Shown here one piece after another: positions 1 to 8,230 of a stretch of DNA of 30,400 nucleotides. The notes under the pieces are model-generated. The model was not told where the DNA came from. It saw nothing but the letters and a program-made list of their open reading frames with translations, and searched no databases. This DNA comes from Myxococcales bacterium (GTDB taxonomy: Bacteria > Myxococcota > Polyangia > Polyangiales > Polyangiaceae), in assembly GCA_020430865.1 (NCBI GenBank), contig JAGQIY010000819.1:1-30400 (forward strand), written 5' to 3'. A program made the translations under genes and the position numbers. Position 1 is the stretch's first letter. Each line of letters begins with the position of its first letter.

Positions 1-405
1 AACAACGCCGCGCTGAACGCCTGGAACAGCTGCCTCTCGCAGAGCTGCGCCAGCGAGTGCAACGTCAGCAACGGCGGTAGCGGCGGTAGCGGCGGTAGCA
101 GCGGCAGCGCTGGAAGCGCTGGCAGCGCTGGCTCGAGCAGCGGCGGCAACGGCGGCTCTGGCGGCTCAGGCGCGGAGGGTGGGGCCGCTGGAAGCGGTGT
201 CGGCGGCGATGCGGGGAGTGGAGCCGGAGGCAGCGGAGCCAGCGCAGGCAATAGCGCGACGGGCGGAAGTCGCAACGACGGTGGCTCGTCCTCGAGCGCG
301 ACGTGCACGCTCTCCGTTGCCAACTCAGGCCACGGCTCGGGCGCCGTGGGCGGCCTGATGCTGCTCGGCCTGCTCGGGCTCGGACTGCGACGGCGGCGGC
401 ACTGA
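1..405 (+). CDS. 3' end of a surface protein with Gly/Ser stalk and MYXO-CTERM-like tail (partial)
   Basis: The frame is open from the first base, so the gene starts outside the window. The visible 134 residues begin with a Cys-containing stretch (NSCLSQSCASEC), the end of a presumably disulfide-bonded extracellular domain. About 70 residues of low-complexity Gly/Ser/Ala follow, with tandem GGS and GSA units, typical of a flexible stalk. The end has a lone Cys (CTLSVANSG), a hydrophobic helix (about GAVGGLMLLGLLGLGL) and RRRRH. Cys + helix + Arg cluster is the layout of MYXO-CTERM sorting tails, which in myxobacteria direct proteins to the cell surface by C-terminal processing (family knowledge). 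The function of the missing N-terminal part cannot be judged. It is convergent with the next gene. Confidence 0.85.
   Translation, partial: NNAALNAWNSCLSQSCASECNVSNGGSGGSGGSSGSAGSAGSAGSSSGGNGGSGGSGAEGGAAGSGVGGDAGSGAGGSGASAGNSATGGSRNDGGSSSSATCTLSVANSGHGSGAVGGLMLLGLLGLGLRRRRH
72..131 (+). repeat. 9-bp tandem repeats coding the Gly/Ser stalk
   Basis: Short in-frame units such as ggcggtagc (from about 72) and agcgctggc (from about 106) occur back to back and encode GGS and SAG tripeptides. This is a low-complexity coding repeat that may vary in length between strains. Confidence 0.7.
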
Positions 406-420
406 GCCAGCTCGACCCGA

Positions 421-454
421 CTCGGCCGCGCGAGGTTCACTTCGCGCGGCCGAG
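421..454. terminator. 13-bp perfect inverted repeat between convergent genes
   Basis: Positions 421-433 (ctcggccgcgcga) are perfectly complementary to 442-454, with an 8-nt loop. The hairpin lies 16 bp after the stop at 405 and 31 bp from the stop of the opposing gene at 486. No T-tract follows on either strand, so it is not a classic intrinsic terminator. Position and strength suggest a bidirectional transcription stop or an mRNA 3'-end stabiliser. Confidence 0.6.
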
Positions 455-485
455 ACGCGTTCACCGACGCGCCGTTCGACGCAGA

Positions 486-1478
486 TCAGAGCCCCGCGCC
501 AGGCAAGCCGCCAGGAAGCGCGCTGGACGAGGCGGCTGGCGCAGGGCTGGACGACACGTGGCGCGGCTGCCTGGGGCGTGAAGGCACGGTCGGGGCAGAC
601 GGCGCCAGAGCCGGCAGAGTCGCAGGTTGCATGCAGCCTGCGCAGCTCTCGATACGCGCCTCGAGGGAGATCGGGGAGGCGCTGGGTGCGGGCGCCTGCG
701 CCGCCCGATCCTGCGCCAGGCGGCCACCGGCGATGGTGCCAGCGAGCGCCGCGAGGCTCAGGCAACCGAAGGTGAAACCCGCGATCCCGAACACGATCCA
801 ACCAAGCGGGGCCCTGGCACGGCGCGGCTTGATTTTCCTTGCGGCTTTTTTGGCGGAGGATCCCTCCGCGAAGAGCATGATGCGCTGACTCAACTCGGGA
901 CGAGGACGACGCTGTGCAGGGGGCGGCCCCTCGCTCTGCGCCTCGGGCACCGAAGTCTTGCGACGGAGATCGACCGGGTCCGGGGTCGTGGGGCGAGTCG
1001 GAGGCGCTGGAGCGGATACTGGCGCCCGCTCGCCTCTGGGTGTGGCCGCTCCTTCGGGTGGGCTCCCCAGGGCCAGCGTCGTCACGCCATTCTTGGGTTG
1101 CTTGCGGGGTCCAGGCAGCGGAGGCGGCCGCACGGTCGTCGGGACCGCGGGCTGAGACGCGGGCAGCGGCGGATCCATGCGCTCCGTGCTGGGTGGCAGA
1201 CTGAGCGCTGGCTGCTCTTGGGTGTCGCCGTCATAGGGCGGGAGGAGTCGAGGGCCCCGGTGTGCGAGCGGACGGATGGCGGGTGATTGCTGAGGCGTGG
1301 GGGCATCGCAATCGACCAGCGCGCCGCGGCGAGACGGGAGCCAGCGCAGCGACACCACGGGCTCCGTTCGCTGCTCGAATACGCTGTCCGACCCTGACAA
1401 CGTGGCGTCGCGCGAGTTCGGTACACGGGAGCGAGGCGGAGGCTTCGACACGTCGCGCTTGTCGGACGCACGCTCCAA
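486..1478 (-). CDS. Proline-rich single-pass membrane protein, function unknown
   Basis: About 330 residues. The first ~215 residues are Pro/Arg/Ser-rich and apparently disordered. A basic patch (KKAARKIKPRRARAP) precedes one transmembrane helix at about residues 224-250 (WIVFGIAGFTFGCLSLAALAG). The last ~75 residues are Ala/Pro/Ser-rich with a CAGC pair and would lie outside the cytoplasm by the positive-inside rule. Myxobacterial regulatory or secretion accessory proteins often look like this, but no family is recognised. The start is uncertain: 1478 is a TTG with no ribosome binding site, and the frame stays open upstream with coding-like content. An ATG at 1522 with a good Shine-Dalgarno lies in another frame (see findings). 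Confidence 0.6.
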   Translation of the reverse strand: MERASDKRDVSKPPPRSRVPNSRDATLSGSDSVFEQRTEPVVSLRWLPSRRGALVDCDAPTPQQSPAIRPLAHRGPRLLPPYDGDTQEQPALSLPPSTERMDPPLPASQPAVPTTVRPPPLPGPRKQPKNGVTTLALGSPPEGAATPRGERAPVSAPAPPTRPTTPDPVDLRRKTSVPEAQSEGPPPAQRRPRPELSQRIMLFAEGSSAKKAARKIKPRRARAPLGWIVFGIAGFTFGCLSLAALAGTIAGGRLAQDRAAQAPAPSASPISLEARIESCAGCMQPATLPALAPSAPTVPSRPRQPRHVSSSPAPAASSSALPGGLPGAGL

Positions 1479-1672
1479 GAGTTGCGCGGAGTTTTTGCAA
1501 ACACGCCGGATGGCTCCAGCATCTTCCCTCTCCCCCCCGAAAAACCCGAAAAAGTCCGCGCACGAGCGGCCGTGAGGGGTCGACGACAGGTCTGATCTGG
1601 CTCTTTGGATCCGCGCGGCCTCAAGCAGGAGGCGGGCGAAGCGCTCCGGGACGAGTTCGGATCCTCGCGGGC

Positions 1673-2419
1673 CTACTTGGAAGCGGAGGGGGCCGGTGTG
1701 GCAGGGCGGGCCGGCGGAGTCGACAGCGGCTTGGTCGCCACGGGTGGCAACGGCGCGTCCATGGGTCGCAGGATCACGCCGCCGAGCACGTTGTTGTTGT
1801 TCTTGAGACGATCGAACTCGAGACTCATGCCCTGGTAGTGGTCGATCTCGTACGTACCAAAGGCGTTGGGTTCGCTGATGGTGTCCGACCTCAGGGGCTC
1901 ACCGAGCGCCTCCTTCACGAGTCCACGGTACATACCCAACGAGACGTTCTTGATCAGCTTCCCGTTGAACACGCCGTACAGGCGAGGCGTGCCCGAGCGA
2001 TCGGGCGTCGACGGGCGCTGGATGCGGTGCACGCGGATCTCGCTGACCTTGCCATCGGTCAGGACGAAGTCGATCGCAGCCGTGGTGATGCCGCAGAAGG
2101 TGGGGGAGAGGTCCTGACACTTCATGCCCATCTGGCGCTCGATGGTCTCCACCGTCGCGCCGAAGCGCACGGGCCCTGCGCCCTTACCAGGCTCGAGCAG
2201 GAGCCTGGGTCCCACGGGAATCGCGAATTTCCCTGGGGCAACTTCGAAGCCGCTCAGTTGATAGTTCGGGTGCTGGCTGGATGCTGCGGAAGCGCTGGCT
2301 GCCGCCACGCTGGCGCTCGCGCTCGCTCCCGATGGCTTCTCACCATCGTCGCAGGCGATGCTCAGGCTCAGGCCGAGGCAGAGCCAGCCGAGATCAGGAA
2401 GACGAGAGGGCCGGAACAC
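1673..2419 (-). CDS. Small lipoprotein, function unknown
   Basis: 248 residues from a GTG start. The N-terminus is a lipoprotein signal peptide with lipobox LSIAC, Cys at residue 23, followed by DDGE and a Ser/Ala linker (to about 50). A mixed alpha/beta domain follows (about 60-220), with GPVRFGATVETIERQMG and a nearby pair of Cys (MKCQDLSPTFCG) that could form a disulfide. The tail is Pro/Ala-rich. The Asp pair after Cys does not settle whether it stays in the inner membrane, since these rules are not well defined in myxobacteria. It lies 84 bp downstream of nadE on the same strand and may be co-transcribed. No family is recognised; a link to NAD metabolism is not implied by anything in the sequence. 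Confidence 0.75.
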   Translation of the reverse strand: MFRPSRLPDLGWLCLGLSLSIACDDGEKPSGASASASVAAASASAASSQHPNYQLSGFEVAPGKFAIPVGPRLLLEPGKGAGPVRFGATVETIERQMGMKCQDLSPTFCGITTAAIDFVLTDGKVSEIRVHRIQRPSTPDRSGTPRLYGVFNGKLIKNVSLGMYRGLVKEALGEPLRSDTISEPNAFGTYEIDHYQGMSLEFDRLKNNNNVLGGVILRPMDAPLPPVATKPLSTPPARPATPAPSASK

Positions 2420-2503
2420 CTGGATTGCTTATCTCAGCACGCCCAGCAGCGCCAGCCGCTTGGCTGCGATCGGGCTCGCTCCCAGTCGCGGAGCGCCTCG
2501 ACA

Positions 2504-4177
2504 CTACTCCTTGAAGGCCTGCGCGATGGGCATGCGTCGACCCATGCCGAACGCCTTGCGAGTGATGATGAGTCCGGGCGCCGCCTGGCGACGCTTGTAC
2601 TCATTGCTTCTCAGCAGCCAGAGCACGCGATCGACGCTCTCCGCGTCGAGCCCCAGGGCCAGGATCTGCTCCCGGCTCTTGCCCTGCTCCACGCTGAGCT
2701 CGAGGATGCGATCGAGCACGTCGTACTCGGGCAGGGAGTCCTGATCGAGCTGGTTCGGTCTCAGCTCGGCGGAGGGCGGCTTGGTGATGCTGGAGAGCGG
2801 AATGCGCTCCTCGGCTCGGTTCACGTAACGGGACAGCCGATACACCAGCGTCTTCGGCACGTCGTTGATCACCGCGAGGCCGCCGACCATGTCCCCGTAG
2901 AGCGTGCAGTAGCCGACGGCCATCTCGCTCTTGTTGCCCGTGGTCAGGACCAGCGCACCGGTGCGATTGGAGAACGCCATCACCGTTGCCCCACGGATTC
3001 GCGCCTGGATGTTCTCGAGGGTCACGTCCCTGGGCGAGGGAGCCATCAGCGCATCCAGCTGCGCCTGTAACTGCTGGATATAGCTCTCGAATATCGGATC
3101 GATGTCGACCAGATGGAAGTCGATGCCCAGGTTTTCCGCCAGCTGTCGCGCGTCGCTGACGGACCCCTCCGAGCTGTAGCGTGTGGGCATCGCGACACCG
3201 ATCACGTTCTGCTTCCCCAGGGCATCGACCGCGATGGTAGCGGTCAGCGCGGAGTCTATGCCACCGCTCAACCCCAGGACCGCGCGCTCGAAGCCGCATT
3301 TCCGCGCGTAGTCGCGCACGCCGAGCACCAGGCCTCCGTAGGCCAGCTCCTCCACGGAGCTCGACTCGTGCTCCACCTCGCCAGCCAGACACGCGTCCAG
3401 ATCCAGCACCTCCAGGCAGGTCTCGAAGGCCGGAGCCCGGTGGGAGACCTGTCCGTGGGCGTTGTAGACCGCGCTGCGTCCGTCGAAGAGCAGCTCGTCG
3501 TTGCCGCCAACCTGGTTGGCGATGATCACCGGAAGGCCGTGGTTCTTGGCGAGGTGGGAGAACACCTGCACGCGTTCAGCGACCTTCGGTACCGTGAACG
3601 GGCTCGCCGAGAGGTTCAGGATGTAGTCGGCCTGACGCGAGTCCAGACCAAGCAACGGATTCTGCCGATAGCGCTGCATGGGAAACTCGGACTCCGCCCA
3701 GGCGTCCTCGCAGATCGTGATCGCGAAGCGCCGCCCGGCGTGCTGCAGCACCCGGATGTGATCCCCCGGGGCAAAGTAGCGCGCCTCGTCGAATACGTCG
3801 TAGGTGGGCAGCAGGCACTTGCGCGTGCGCAGCACCTCCTCGCCACCTCGACACACGATGGCGTCGTTGCCCAGCAACCCGACCGCATCGCTCTCCTCGA
3901 GGCCACGCAGCTCGTCGCCTGCGCCCAGGCTGCCGAACACCAACGTAAGCTCCGCCGGCGCCTCCGCGATCAGGCGCCGCGTCGCCTGGGCCACCGCTCG
4001 GCGAAAGGCTGGGCGATCCAGCAGGTCTCGTGGTGGGTAGCCAGGCACGACCAGCTCGGAGGCCAGGGCGAGACTGACCCCTCGATCCACGGCCCGGCGA
4101 GCGTGCTCCAGGAGCTCGGTCACGTTGGCCTCGACGGCGCCCACCGTCGGGTTCATCTGGATCAGCCCAAGCTTCAT
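2504..4177 (-). CDS. nadE: Glutamine-dependent NAD+ synthetase
   Basis: 557 residues, full length for the two-domain enzyme that amidates nicotinic acid adenine dinucleotide to NAD+, the last step of NAD synthesis, in the cytoplasm. The N-terminal nitrilase-type glutaminase domain (about 1-265) carries the expected Glu41 (ASELVVPGYPPRDLL), Lys120 (RTRKCLLPTYDVFDE) and Cys156 (ITICEDAW). The C-terminal synthetase domain has the ATP pyrophosphatase P-loop SGGIDS at 304-309, the TGNKSE motif, and the conserved KPPSAELRPNQLDQDSLPEY region. Ammonia from glutamine is channelled between the domains (family knowledge). The ATG start begins the nitrilase fold directly (MKLGLIQMNP). It is divergent from the ATPase gene across about 150 bp. 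Confidence 0.97.
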   Translation of the reverse strand: MKLGLIQMNPTVGAVEANVTELLEHARRAVDRGVSLALASELVVPGYPPRDLLDRPAFRRAVAQATRRLIAEAPAELTLVFGSLGAGDELRGLEESDAVGLLGNDAIVCRGGEEVLRTRKCLLPTYDVFDEARYFAPGDHIRVLQHAGRRFAITICEDAWAESEFPMQRYRQNPLLGLDSRQADYILNLSASPFTVPKVAERVQVFSHLAKNHGLPVIIANQVGGNDELLFDGRSAVYNAHGQVSHRAPAFETCLEVLDLDACLAGEVEHESSSVEELAYGGLVLGVRDYARKCGFERAVLGLSGGIDSALTATIAVDALGKQNVIGVAMPTRYSSEGSVSDARQLAENLGIDFHLVDIDPIFESYIQQLQAQLDALMAPSPRDVTLENIQARIRGATVMAFSNRTGALVLTTGNKSEMAVGYCTLYGDMVGGLAVINDVPKTLVYRLSRYVNRAEERIPLSSITKPPSAELRPNQLDQDSLPEYDVLDRILELSVEQGKSREQILALGLDAESVDRVLWLLRSNEYKRRQAAPGLIITRKAFGMGRRMPIAQAFKE

Positions 4178-4329
4178 GAGCAGAGTCCTAACTCAAAGCG
4201 TTGCAAAGAGCCTCCCAAGCTTGCAGCGAGCGCCGCGATTCCCTACAAACTCGCGCTAATCAGCGCCGCCAGCCCGACCGTAGCTCCCCGGGTCGACGCT
4301 GGACGGTTTCGGCTGCCTCGCTCCCCACC
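4178..4329. other. Divergent intergenic region nadE / ArsA-like ATPase
   Basis: This 152-bp gap must hold the promoters of both divergent genes if they are transcribed separately. It contains a somewhat AT-richer part (about 4185-4265), but I could not identify clear -35/-10 pairs or an operator. Confidence 0.4.
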
Positions 4330-5250
4330 ATGACCTCGTTCGATCGCGCCCAGCAACGCTTCCTGTTCATCACCGGCAAGGGTGGCGTGGGCAAGACCAC
4401 CGTCACCGCAGCGCTGGCTCTCAAGCTGGCCGCGCAGGGCAAACGCGTGCTGATCGGGATCTGCGACGCGAAGGAGCGCATCTCCTCGCTGCTCGGCGTT
4501 CCGCCAATCGGCGAGGACATCGTCTCCATCCAGGACAACGTCTGGGCGGTGAAGATCACCGCCGAGAAGGCGATGGCCGAGTACGGCCTGATGATCCTGA
4601 AGAGCCGCACCGCCTACAAGGCCGTGTTCGACAACAAGTACACGCGCGGCTTCTTCAAGGGCGTCCCCGGACTGCAGGAGTGGTCGATGCTCGGCAAGGC
4701 CTGGTACCACTCCATCGAGGAGCTCCCGAACGGCGAGCAGCGCTTCGACATCGTGCTCTTCGACGCGCCGGCCACCGGCCATGGCCTGGACATGCTGCGG
4801 GTACCCAAGGTGATCACCGAAGTGGTTCCGCCCGGAATTCTCAGACGGGACGCCGATCGCGCCTGGAAGATGTTCCAGGATCCCGAGCAGAGCGGCGTCG
4901 TGGTGGTGACGCTGCCCGAGGACATGCCGACGAACGAGACGATCGAGCTCTTCGAGGCGCTGGAAACGGAGCTCAAGCTGCCCGTCGCGCGGCTGATCAT
5001 CAATGGTGTGATCGACGAACTGTTCAGCGAGCGCGAGCGCGAGATCTTGCTCGGCGATCACGACCTGGATCGAAGCAAGCCCGGCGACGAAGCCATCAGC
5101 GGTGGCGTGCGGCGCGCGATCCGGGAGCGGGTGCAGGCGGACAGCCTCGAACGCCTCGAGCAGCTCGAGGCCGATCGTGTGCGATTGCCGCTGCTGCTCA
5201 AGGACGCACAGACGCCAGAGGCCATCCGCGAGCTGGCCGAGCTACTTTAG
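4330..5250 (+). CDS. ArsA/GET3-family ATPase
   Basis: 306 residues. The deviant Walker A motif GKGGVGKTT lies at residues 16-24, followed by the nucleotide-linked region LIGICDAKERISSLLG. The switch motif FDAPATGHGLDML around residue 145 is typical of the ArsA/TRC40 anion-transporting ATPase family, a branch of SIMIBI-class P-loop NTPases. There is only one ATPase half, as in GET3-like dimers. No ArsB, ArsC or ArsR gene is nearby, so arsenite export is not supported. Single ArsA-like proteins are common in myxobacteria with unknown clients. The ATG at 4330 is preferred because the P-loop strand follows directly; the open frame upstream is Arg/Ser-rich and not protein-like. The stop overlaps the 3' end of the opposing LysR gene. 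Confidence 0.9.
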   Translation: MTSFDRAQQRFLFITGKGGVGKTTVTAALALKLAAQGKRVLIGICDAKERISSLLGVPPIGEDIVSIQDNVWAVKITAEKAMAEYGLMILKSRTAYKAVFDNKYTRGFFKGVPGLQEWSMLGKAWYHSIEELPNGEQRFDIVLFDAPATGHGLDMLRVPKVITEVVPPGILRRDADRAWKMFQDPEQSGVVVVTLPEDMPTNETIELFEALETELKLPVARLIINGVIDELFSEREREILLGDHDLDRSKPGDEAISGGVRRAIRERVQADSLERLEQLEADRVRLPLLLKDAQTPEAIRELAELL

Positions 5251-6129
5251 GCGCCCCTTCCGCGTACGAGGGCGCTTCGGGCGACGAGCGCACTGCTCCG
5301 TCGAAGACCACGCCAGCATCAGCTCTCGCAGCGCGCGAGCCGCTGGAGGCAAGCTCTCCACACCGCGGTGGAGCAACGTCAGTTCCCTGGGGATCGGGGT
5401 TTGGGGGTGAGGGAGCTCCACCAGGTGCCCCTGGCTCAAGTCCCGAAGCACCGCAGCCCGACTGATCAGAGCAACTCCCATGCCCTCCCGGACGTGCCCC
5501 TTGGCGGCTGCGATGCTCCCGAGCTCCATCACGATTTCTGCGTGCGGAAAATACTCATCGAGGACGCTGCGAGTGGTCGTGCCTTGACCGAAGGTGATGA
5601 ACGGGACGCCTGGCTCCTCCACTCGCCACTCTGAGCCTGGTGCGCTGATCAGGATGAACTCGTCCCACTGCCAGGTCTCACCGTCCGGACCGCTCACCAC
5701 GCACAGATCCAGCTGGCCACGGGCCAGCTGAGCCTCCAGGGTGGGCGTGCTCAGCTCTCGCATCACGATGCGCACCGCGGGGTACGTCTTGCGATACTTC
5801 GCGAGCAGCGGCGGCAGCAGGTAGGTCGCCGCCGTCGCGCCGGCCCCGATGCGGACTTCGCCTCGGGCCAGCGACTCCAGCTCCTCGATCGCGCGCTTGC
5901 CATCGCTGAGGGCGTTGAGCGCCTGCTGCGCCCGAGGCAGCAGCGCGTTGCCTGCCGCGGTCAGCGACGCGCCGCGCCGGCCCCTGAACAGGAGCCGCGC
6001 CCCGAAGTGCTCCTCGAGGCGCTGGATCGAGGCGCTGAACGCCGGCTGGCTCAGGTGAGCGTGCTGCGCCGCGGCGGTGAACGTCCCGTGCTCCACCACG
6101 AGGAGCAAGTGTCGGAGATCGTCGAGCAT
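5242..6129 (-). CDS. LysR-family transcriptional regulator
   Basis: 295 residues, the usual length. The N-terminal winged helix-turn-helix (about 1-60) is typical: HGTFTAAAQHAHLSQPAFSASIQRLEEHFGARLLFRGRR. A linker helix follows, then a periplasmic-binding-protein-like effector domain (about 90-280). It sits back to back with the TauE/SafE exporter and very probably controls it and itself through the palindrome between them, as is usual for LysR pairs (inference). LysR-controlled TauE/SafE proteins often handle sulfite, sulfonate breakdown products or other organic anions; the effector is unknown here. The 3' end overlaps the convergent ATPase gene by 9 bp (stop TAG complementing 5242-5244). 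Confidence 0.95.
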   Translation of the reverse strand: MLDDLRHLLLVVEHGTFTAAAQHAHLSQPAFSASIQRLEEHFGARLLFRGRRGASLTAAGNALLPRAQQALNALSDGKRAIEELESLARGEVRIGAGATAATYLLPPLLAKYRKTYPAVRIVMRELSTPTLEAQLARGQLDLCVVSGPDGETWQWDEFILISAPGSEWRVEEPGVPFITFGQGTTTRSVLDEYFPHAEIVMELGSIAAAKGHVREGMGVALISRAAVLRDLSQGHLVELPHPQTPIPRELTLLHRGVESLPPAARALRELMLAWSSTEQCARRPKRPRTRKGRLK

Positions 6130-6142
6130 GGGTTATCATAGG

Positions 6143-6156
6143 TTCTATCGATAGAA
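6143..6156. promoter_or_regulatory. Palindromic LysR operator candidate
   Basis: ttctatcgatagaa is a perfect 14-bp palindrome located 14 bp from the LysR start codon, in the divergent region. It contains the T-N11-A spacing expected of LysR boxes. The 8-mer ctatcgat recurs at 6167-6174, exactly 22 bp (about two helical turns) downstream, fitting a second recognition/activation half-site. The AT content is sharply above the surroundings. Confidence 0.6.
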
Positions 6157-6209
6157 ACCGCATGAACTATCGATTGGACGAAAGTAACCATCCACCCCAG
6201 ATCCAGGGC

Positions 6210-6929
6210 ATGGAAACGCTGCTGCTGTTGCTGGGCATGGGGATCTTTGCCGGCGCCTTGACCACGCTGAGCGGCATAGGCGGCGGCATGCTGCTCCTGT
6301 TGGTCCTGTCACTGGTCTGGAGCCCTGCAGAAGCGCTGGCCTGCACGGCTCCCGCGCTGCTACTCGGCAACCTCCACCGGCTGTTCTTGTTTCGGCGCAG
6401 TGTGGCCTGGAGCACGATTGCTGGCTTCGCAGCGGCCGCGGTCCCTGGCAGTGTGGTGGGTGGTCTGCTCGTGAGCGCGGCCCCACCGGCGCTCACGCGC
6501 TGGCTTCTGGTATCCATGACGCTGCTCGCGATCGCGCGAGCCCTCGGCTGGATTCAGCTGAGGCCCCGCGCGTGGGCGATGGTTCCCGCCGGCGGCTTGA
6601 TCGGAGCGCTGAACGGAGCCGTCGGCGGAGCGGGTCTCCTCGTCGCTCCGCTGCTCTTGACCGTCGGTCTATCCGGCGAGGCCTACGTCGCGAGCGTCTC
6701 GGCATGCGCCGTCGCGATGCACCTCGGGCGCATCATCGGCTACGGAGCCGGCGGTCTCTTCACATCCCACCTCGCTCAGCTGAGCCTGGTGACTGCGGCC
6801 GCGATCCTGGGCGGGAACTTCATCGGGAGACGACTTCGTACTCTTTCCTCCCGGATCAAAGGAAATCGCCTCGAGTACGCCACCCTCGTCGCCTGCGTGG
6901 GCCTCGCCCTGCTCGGCATCGGGCACTAG
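6210..6929 (+). CDS. TauE/SafE-family anion exporter (putative sulfite exporter)
   Basis: 239 residues, almost wholly hydrophobic, with about seven or eight transmembrane helices. The duplicated Gly-rich motifs of the family are visible: GALTTLSGIGGGMLL near the start and GALNGAVGGAGLLVAPLLL in the middle. These proteins export sulfite or sulfoacetate-type anions, or other small organic anions, across the inner membrane (family knowledge). An earlier ATG at 6162 would add 16 polar residues (NYRLDESNHPPQIQG) and would put the second operator half-site inside the gene. The ATG at 6210 starts directly at the first helix and gives the usual length, so it is preferred. The substrate cannot be assigned, because no sulfur-metabolism gene is adjacent. 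Confidence 0.88.
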   Translation: METLLLLLGMGIFAGALTTLSGIGGGMLLLLVLSLVWSPAEALACTAPALLLGNLHRLFLFRRSVAWSTIAGFAAAAVPGSVVGGLLVSAAPPALTRWLLVSMTLLAIARALGWIQLRPRAWAMVPAGGLIGALNGAVGGAGLLVAPLLLTVGLSGEAYVASVSACAVAMHLGRIIGYGAGGLFTSHLAQLSLVTAAAILGGNFIGRRLRTLSSRIKGNRLEYATLVACVGLALLGIGH

Positions 6930-6939
6930 CCCGCGGCCT

Positions 6940-6968
6940 GACGACGATCTCGAGGACGCCTCGTCGTC
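6940..6968. terminator. 8-bp inverted repeat between convergent genes
   Basis: gacgacga at 6940-6947 pairs perfectly with tcgtcgtc at 6961-6968, with a 13-nt loop. It fills the 42-bp gap between the exporter and the end of the chemosensory operon. No T-tract is seen; probably a bidirectional stop. Confidence 0.45.
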
Positions 6969-6971
6969 TGC

Positions 6972-8225
6972 TCAGGCGCGCACGGCAGCGAGGAAGCTCT
7001 GGGTCGCCTCGAGCAGGGCCTCGGACTGTGCCGACAAGGCGCCCGCAGCCTGGAGCAGCGCCGTGGCCGCGGTGCTCGTCTCGTCGGCGGTCTGACTCAC
7101 GACGATCACGCTGCGCGAGACCTCCTGCGTGCCGATTGCTGCTTGCTGCAGGTTGACGCTGATCTCCTGGGTCGCGGCGCGCTGCTCGCGCACGCTGTTG
7201 GCGATCACGTTGGTGATCGCGTCGAGTCCACGGATCGTCGCGTCGATCTGCCCAACGGCGGCCACGCCTTCACCCGTCGCGCTCTGAATCGACTGGATCA
7301 GACCGGAGATGCTCTCGGTAGCGGAAGAGGTCTGACGAGCCAGGCTCTTGACCTCGCTAGCGACGACCGCGAAGCCCTTGCCGACCTCCCCGGCGCGCGC
7401 GGCCTCGATGGTGGCGTTCAGCGCGAGCATGTTGGTCTGCTTGGCGACATGGGCAATCAGCGCGATTGCGTCTCCCACCTCGGCGCTCGCCTTGGCGAGT
7501 CCGCCGACCACCGCCGATCCCTCGTCCGCTCCTTGCACGGCGTCGCGAACGACCCCCTCGGCGTCCTGGACCTGCCTGCCAATCTCGCTCGCGCAGGCGC
7601 TGAGCTGCTCGATCGCCGAGGCGATCGTCTGAACGCTCAGCGCCGTCTCGTCCGCAGCGCTCGCGACGGAGCGCGATTCCTCGTTGGTCGTCGCCGCCAG
7701 CGCTGCCAGCGACTCCGCGGTGGACTGCATCTGCGTCGAAGACGTGGCCACGTTGGCGATCACGCTCTGGATCTGGCTCTCGAACTCGTCCGCGAGCTCC
7801 AAGCGACGTAGATCGGATCGCTTCAGGGCGTCCGTTTGCTCGCACATGGCCACGGTCGCGTCGTTGATCGATTCTCCGGCCAGCCGGAACGCCCCAGGCA
7901 TGCCTCGCAACAATACCTTGCGGAAAAATCTCCCTCGACCAGCATGCTCGAGGGTCGCCTTGGTGTCCCGGATGAAGGACTCCGTGACGTCCAGCAGGTG
8001 GTTCACGGCGACGGCGGCGTCTCCGATCTCACCCTGCTCCGGGGAACGCAGCACGCGCGCCTCCAGGTTTCCGCGCGCAGCTTCCTGGCAGGTCTCTGCG
8101 ATGACCGCGAACCAGTGCTTGTACAGCGCGAGCTCTCGCTCGGTGTCCGAAGGCTTCTTGGCTGACTTGGCCCGCTTCACCGGCTCGGGCGGCGGGTTCA
8201 GGTCCTGATCGAGTGCGATGGCCAT
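6972..8225 (-). CDS. Soluble methyl-accepting chemotaxis protein (last gene of che operon)
   Basis: 417 residues, no signal peptide and no transmembrane helix, so a cytoplasmic receptor. Residues ~35-135 look like HAMP-type helical modules (RGNLEARVL ... [15 protein letters not shown] and [18 protein letters not shown]). The signalling domain (~150-417) is a long Ala/Ser/Glu coiled coil with the receptor tip [35 protein letters not shown], which binds CheA and CheW. There is no ligand-sensing domain of its own. The PAS gene 5 bp upstream probably supplies it, like a split Aer receptor (inference). It lacks a C-terminal CheR-tethering pentapeptide and ends in FLAAVRA. Confidence 0.93.
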   Translation of the reverse strand: MAIALDQDLNPPPEPVKRAKSAKKPSDTERELALYKHWFAVIAETCQEAARGNLEARVLRSPEQGEIGDAAVAVNHLLDVTESFIRDTKATLEHAGRGRFFRKVLLRGMPGAFRLAGESINDATVAMCEQTDALKRSDLRRLELADEFESQIQSVIANVATSSTQMQSTAESLAALAATTNEESRSVASAADETALSVQTIASAIEQLSACASEIGRQVQDAEGVVRDAVQGADEGSAVVGGLAKASAEVGDAIALIAHVAKQTNMLALNATIEAARAGEVGKGFAVVASEVKSLARQTSSATESISGLIQSIQSATGEGVAAVGQIDATIRGLDAITNVIANSVREQRAATQEISVNLQQAAIGTQEVSRSVIVVSQTADETSTAATALLQAAGALSAQSEALLEATQSFLAAVRA

Positions 8226-8230
8226 GACAC

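Noticed and set aside
1262..3070. Long rightward open frame of about 600 codons
   Set aside because: It runs antisense over the lipoprotein and nadE, whose families or signals are clear. Its composition (Arg/His/Leu-rich) is that of a shadow frame in GC-rich DNA.
4330..5250. Arsenite resistance function for the ArsA-like ATPase
   Set aside because: No arsB, arsC, arsR or arsD is nearby and the protein has only one ATPase half; only family membership is supported.
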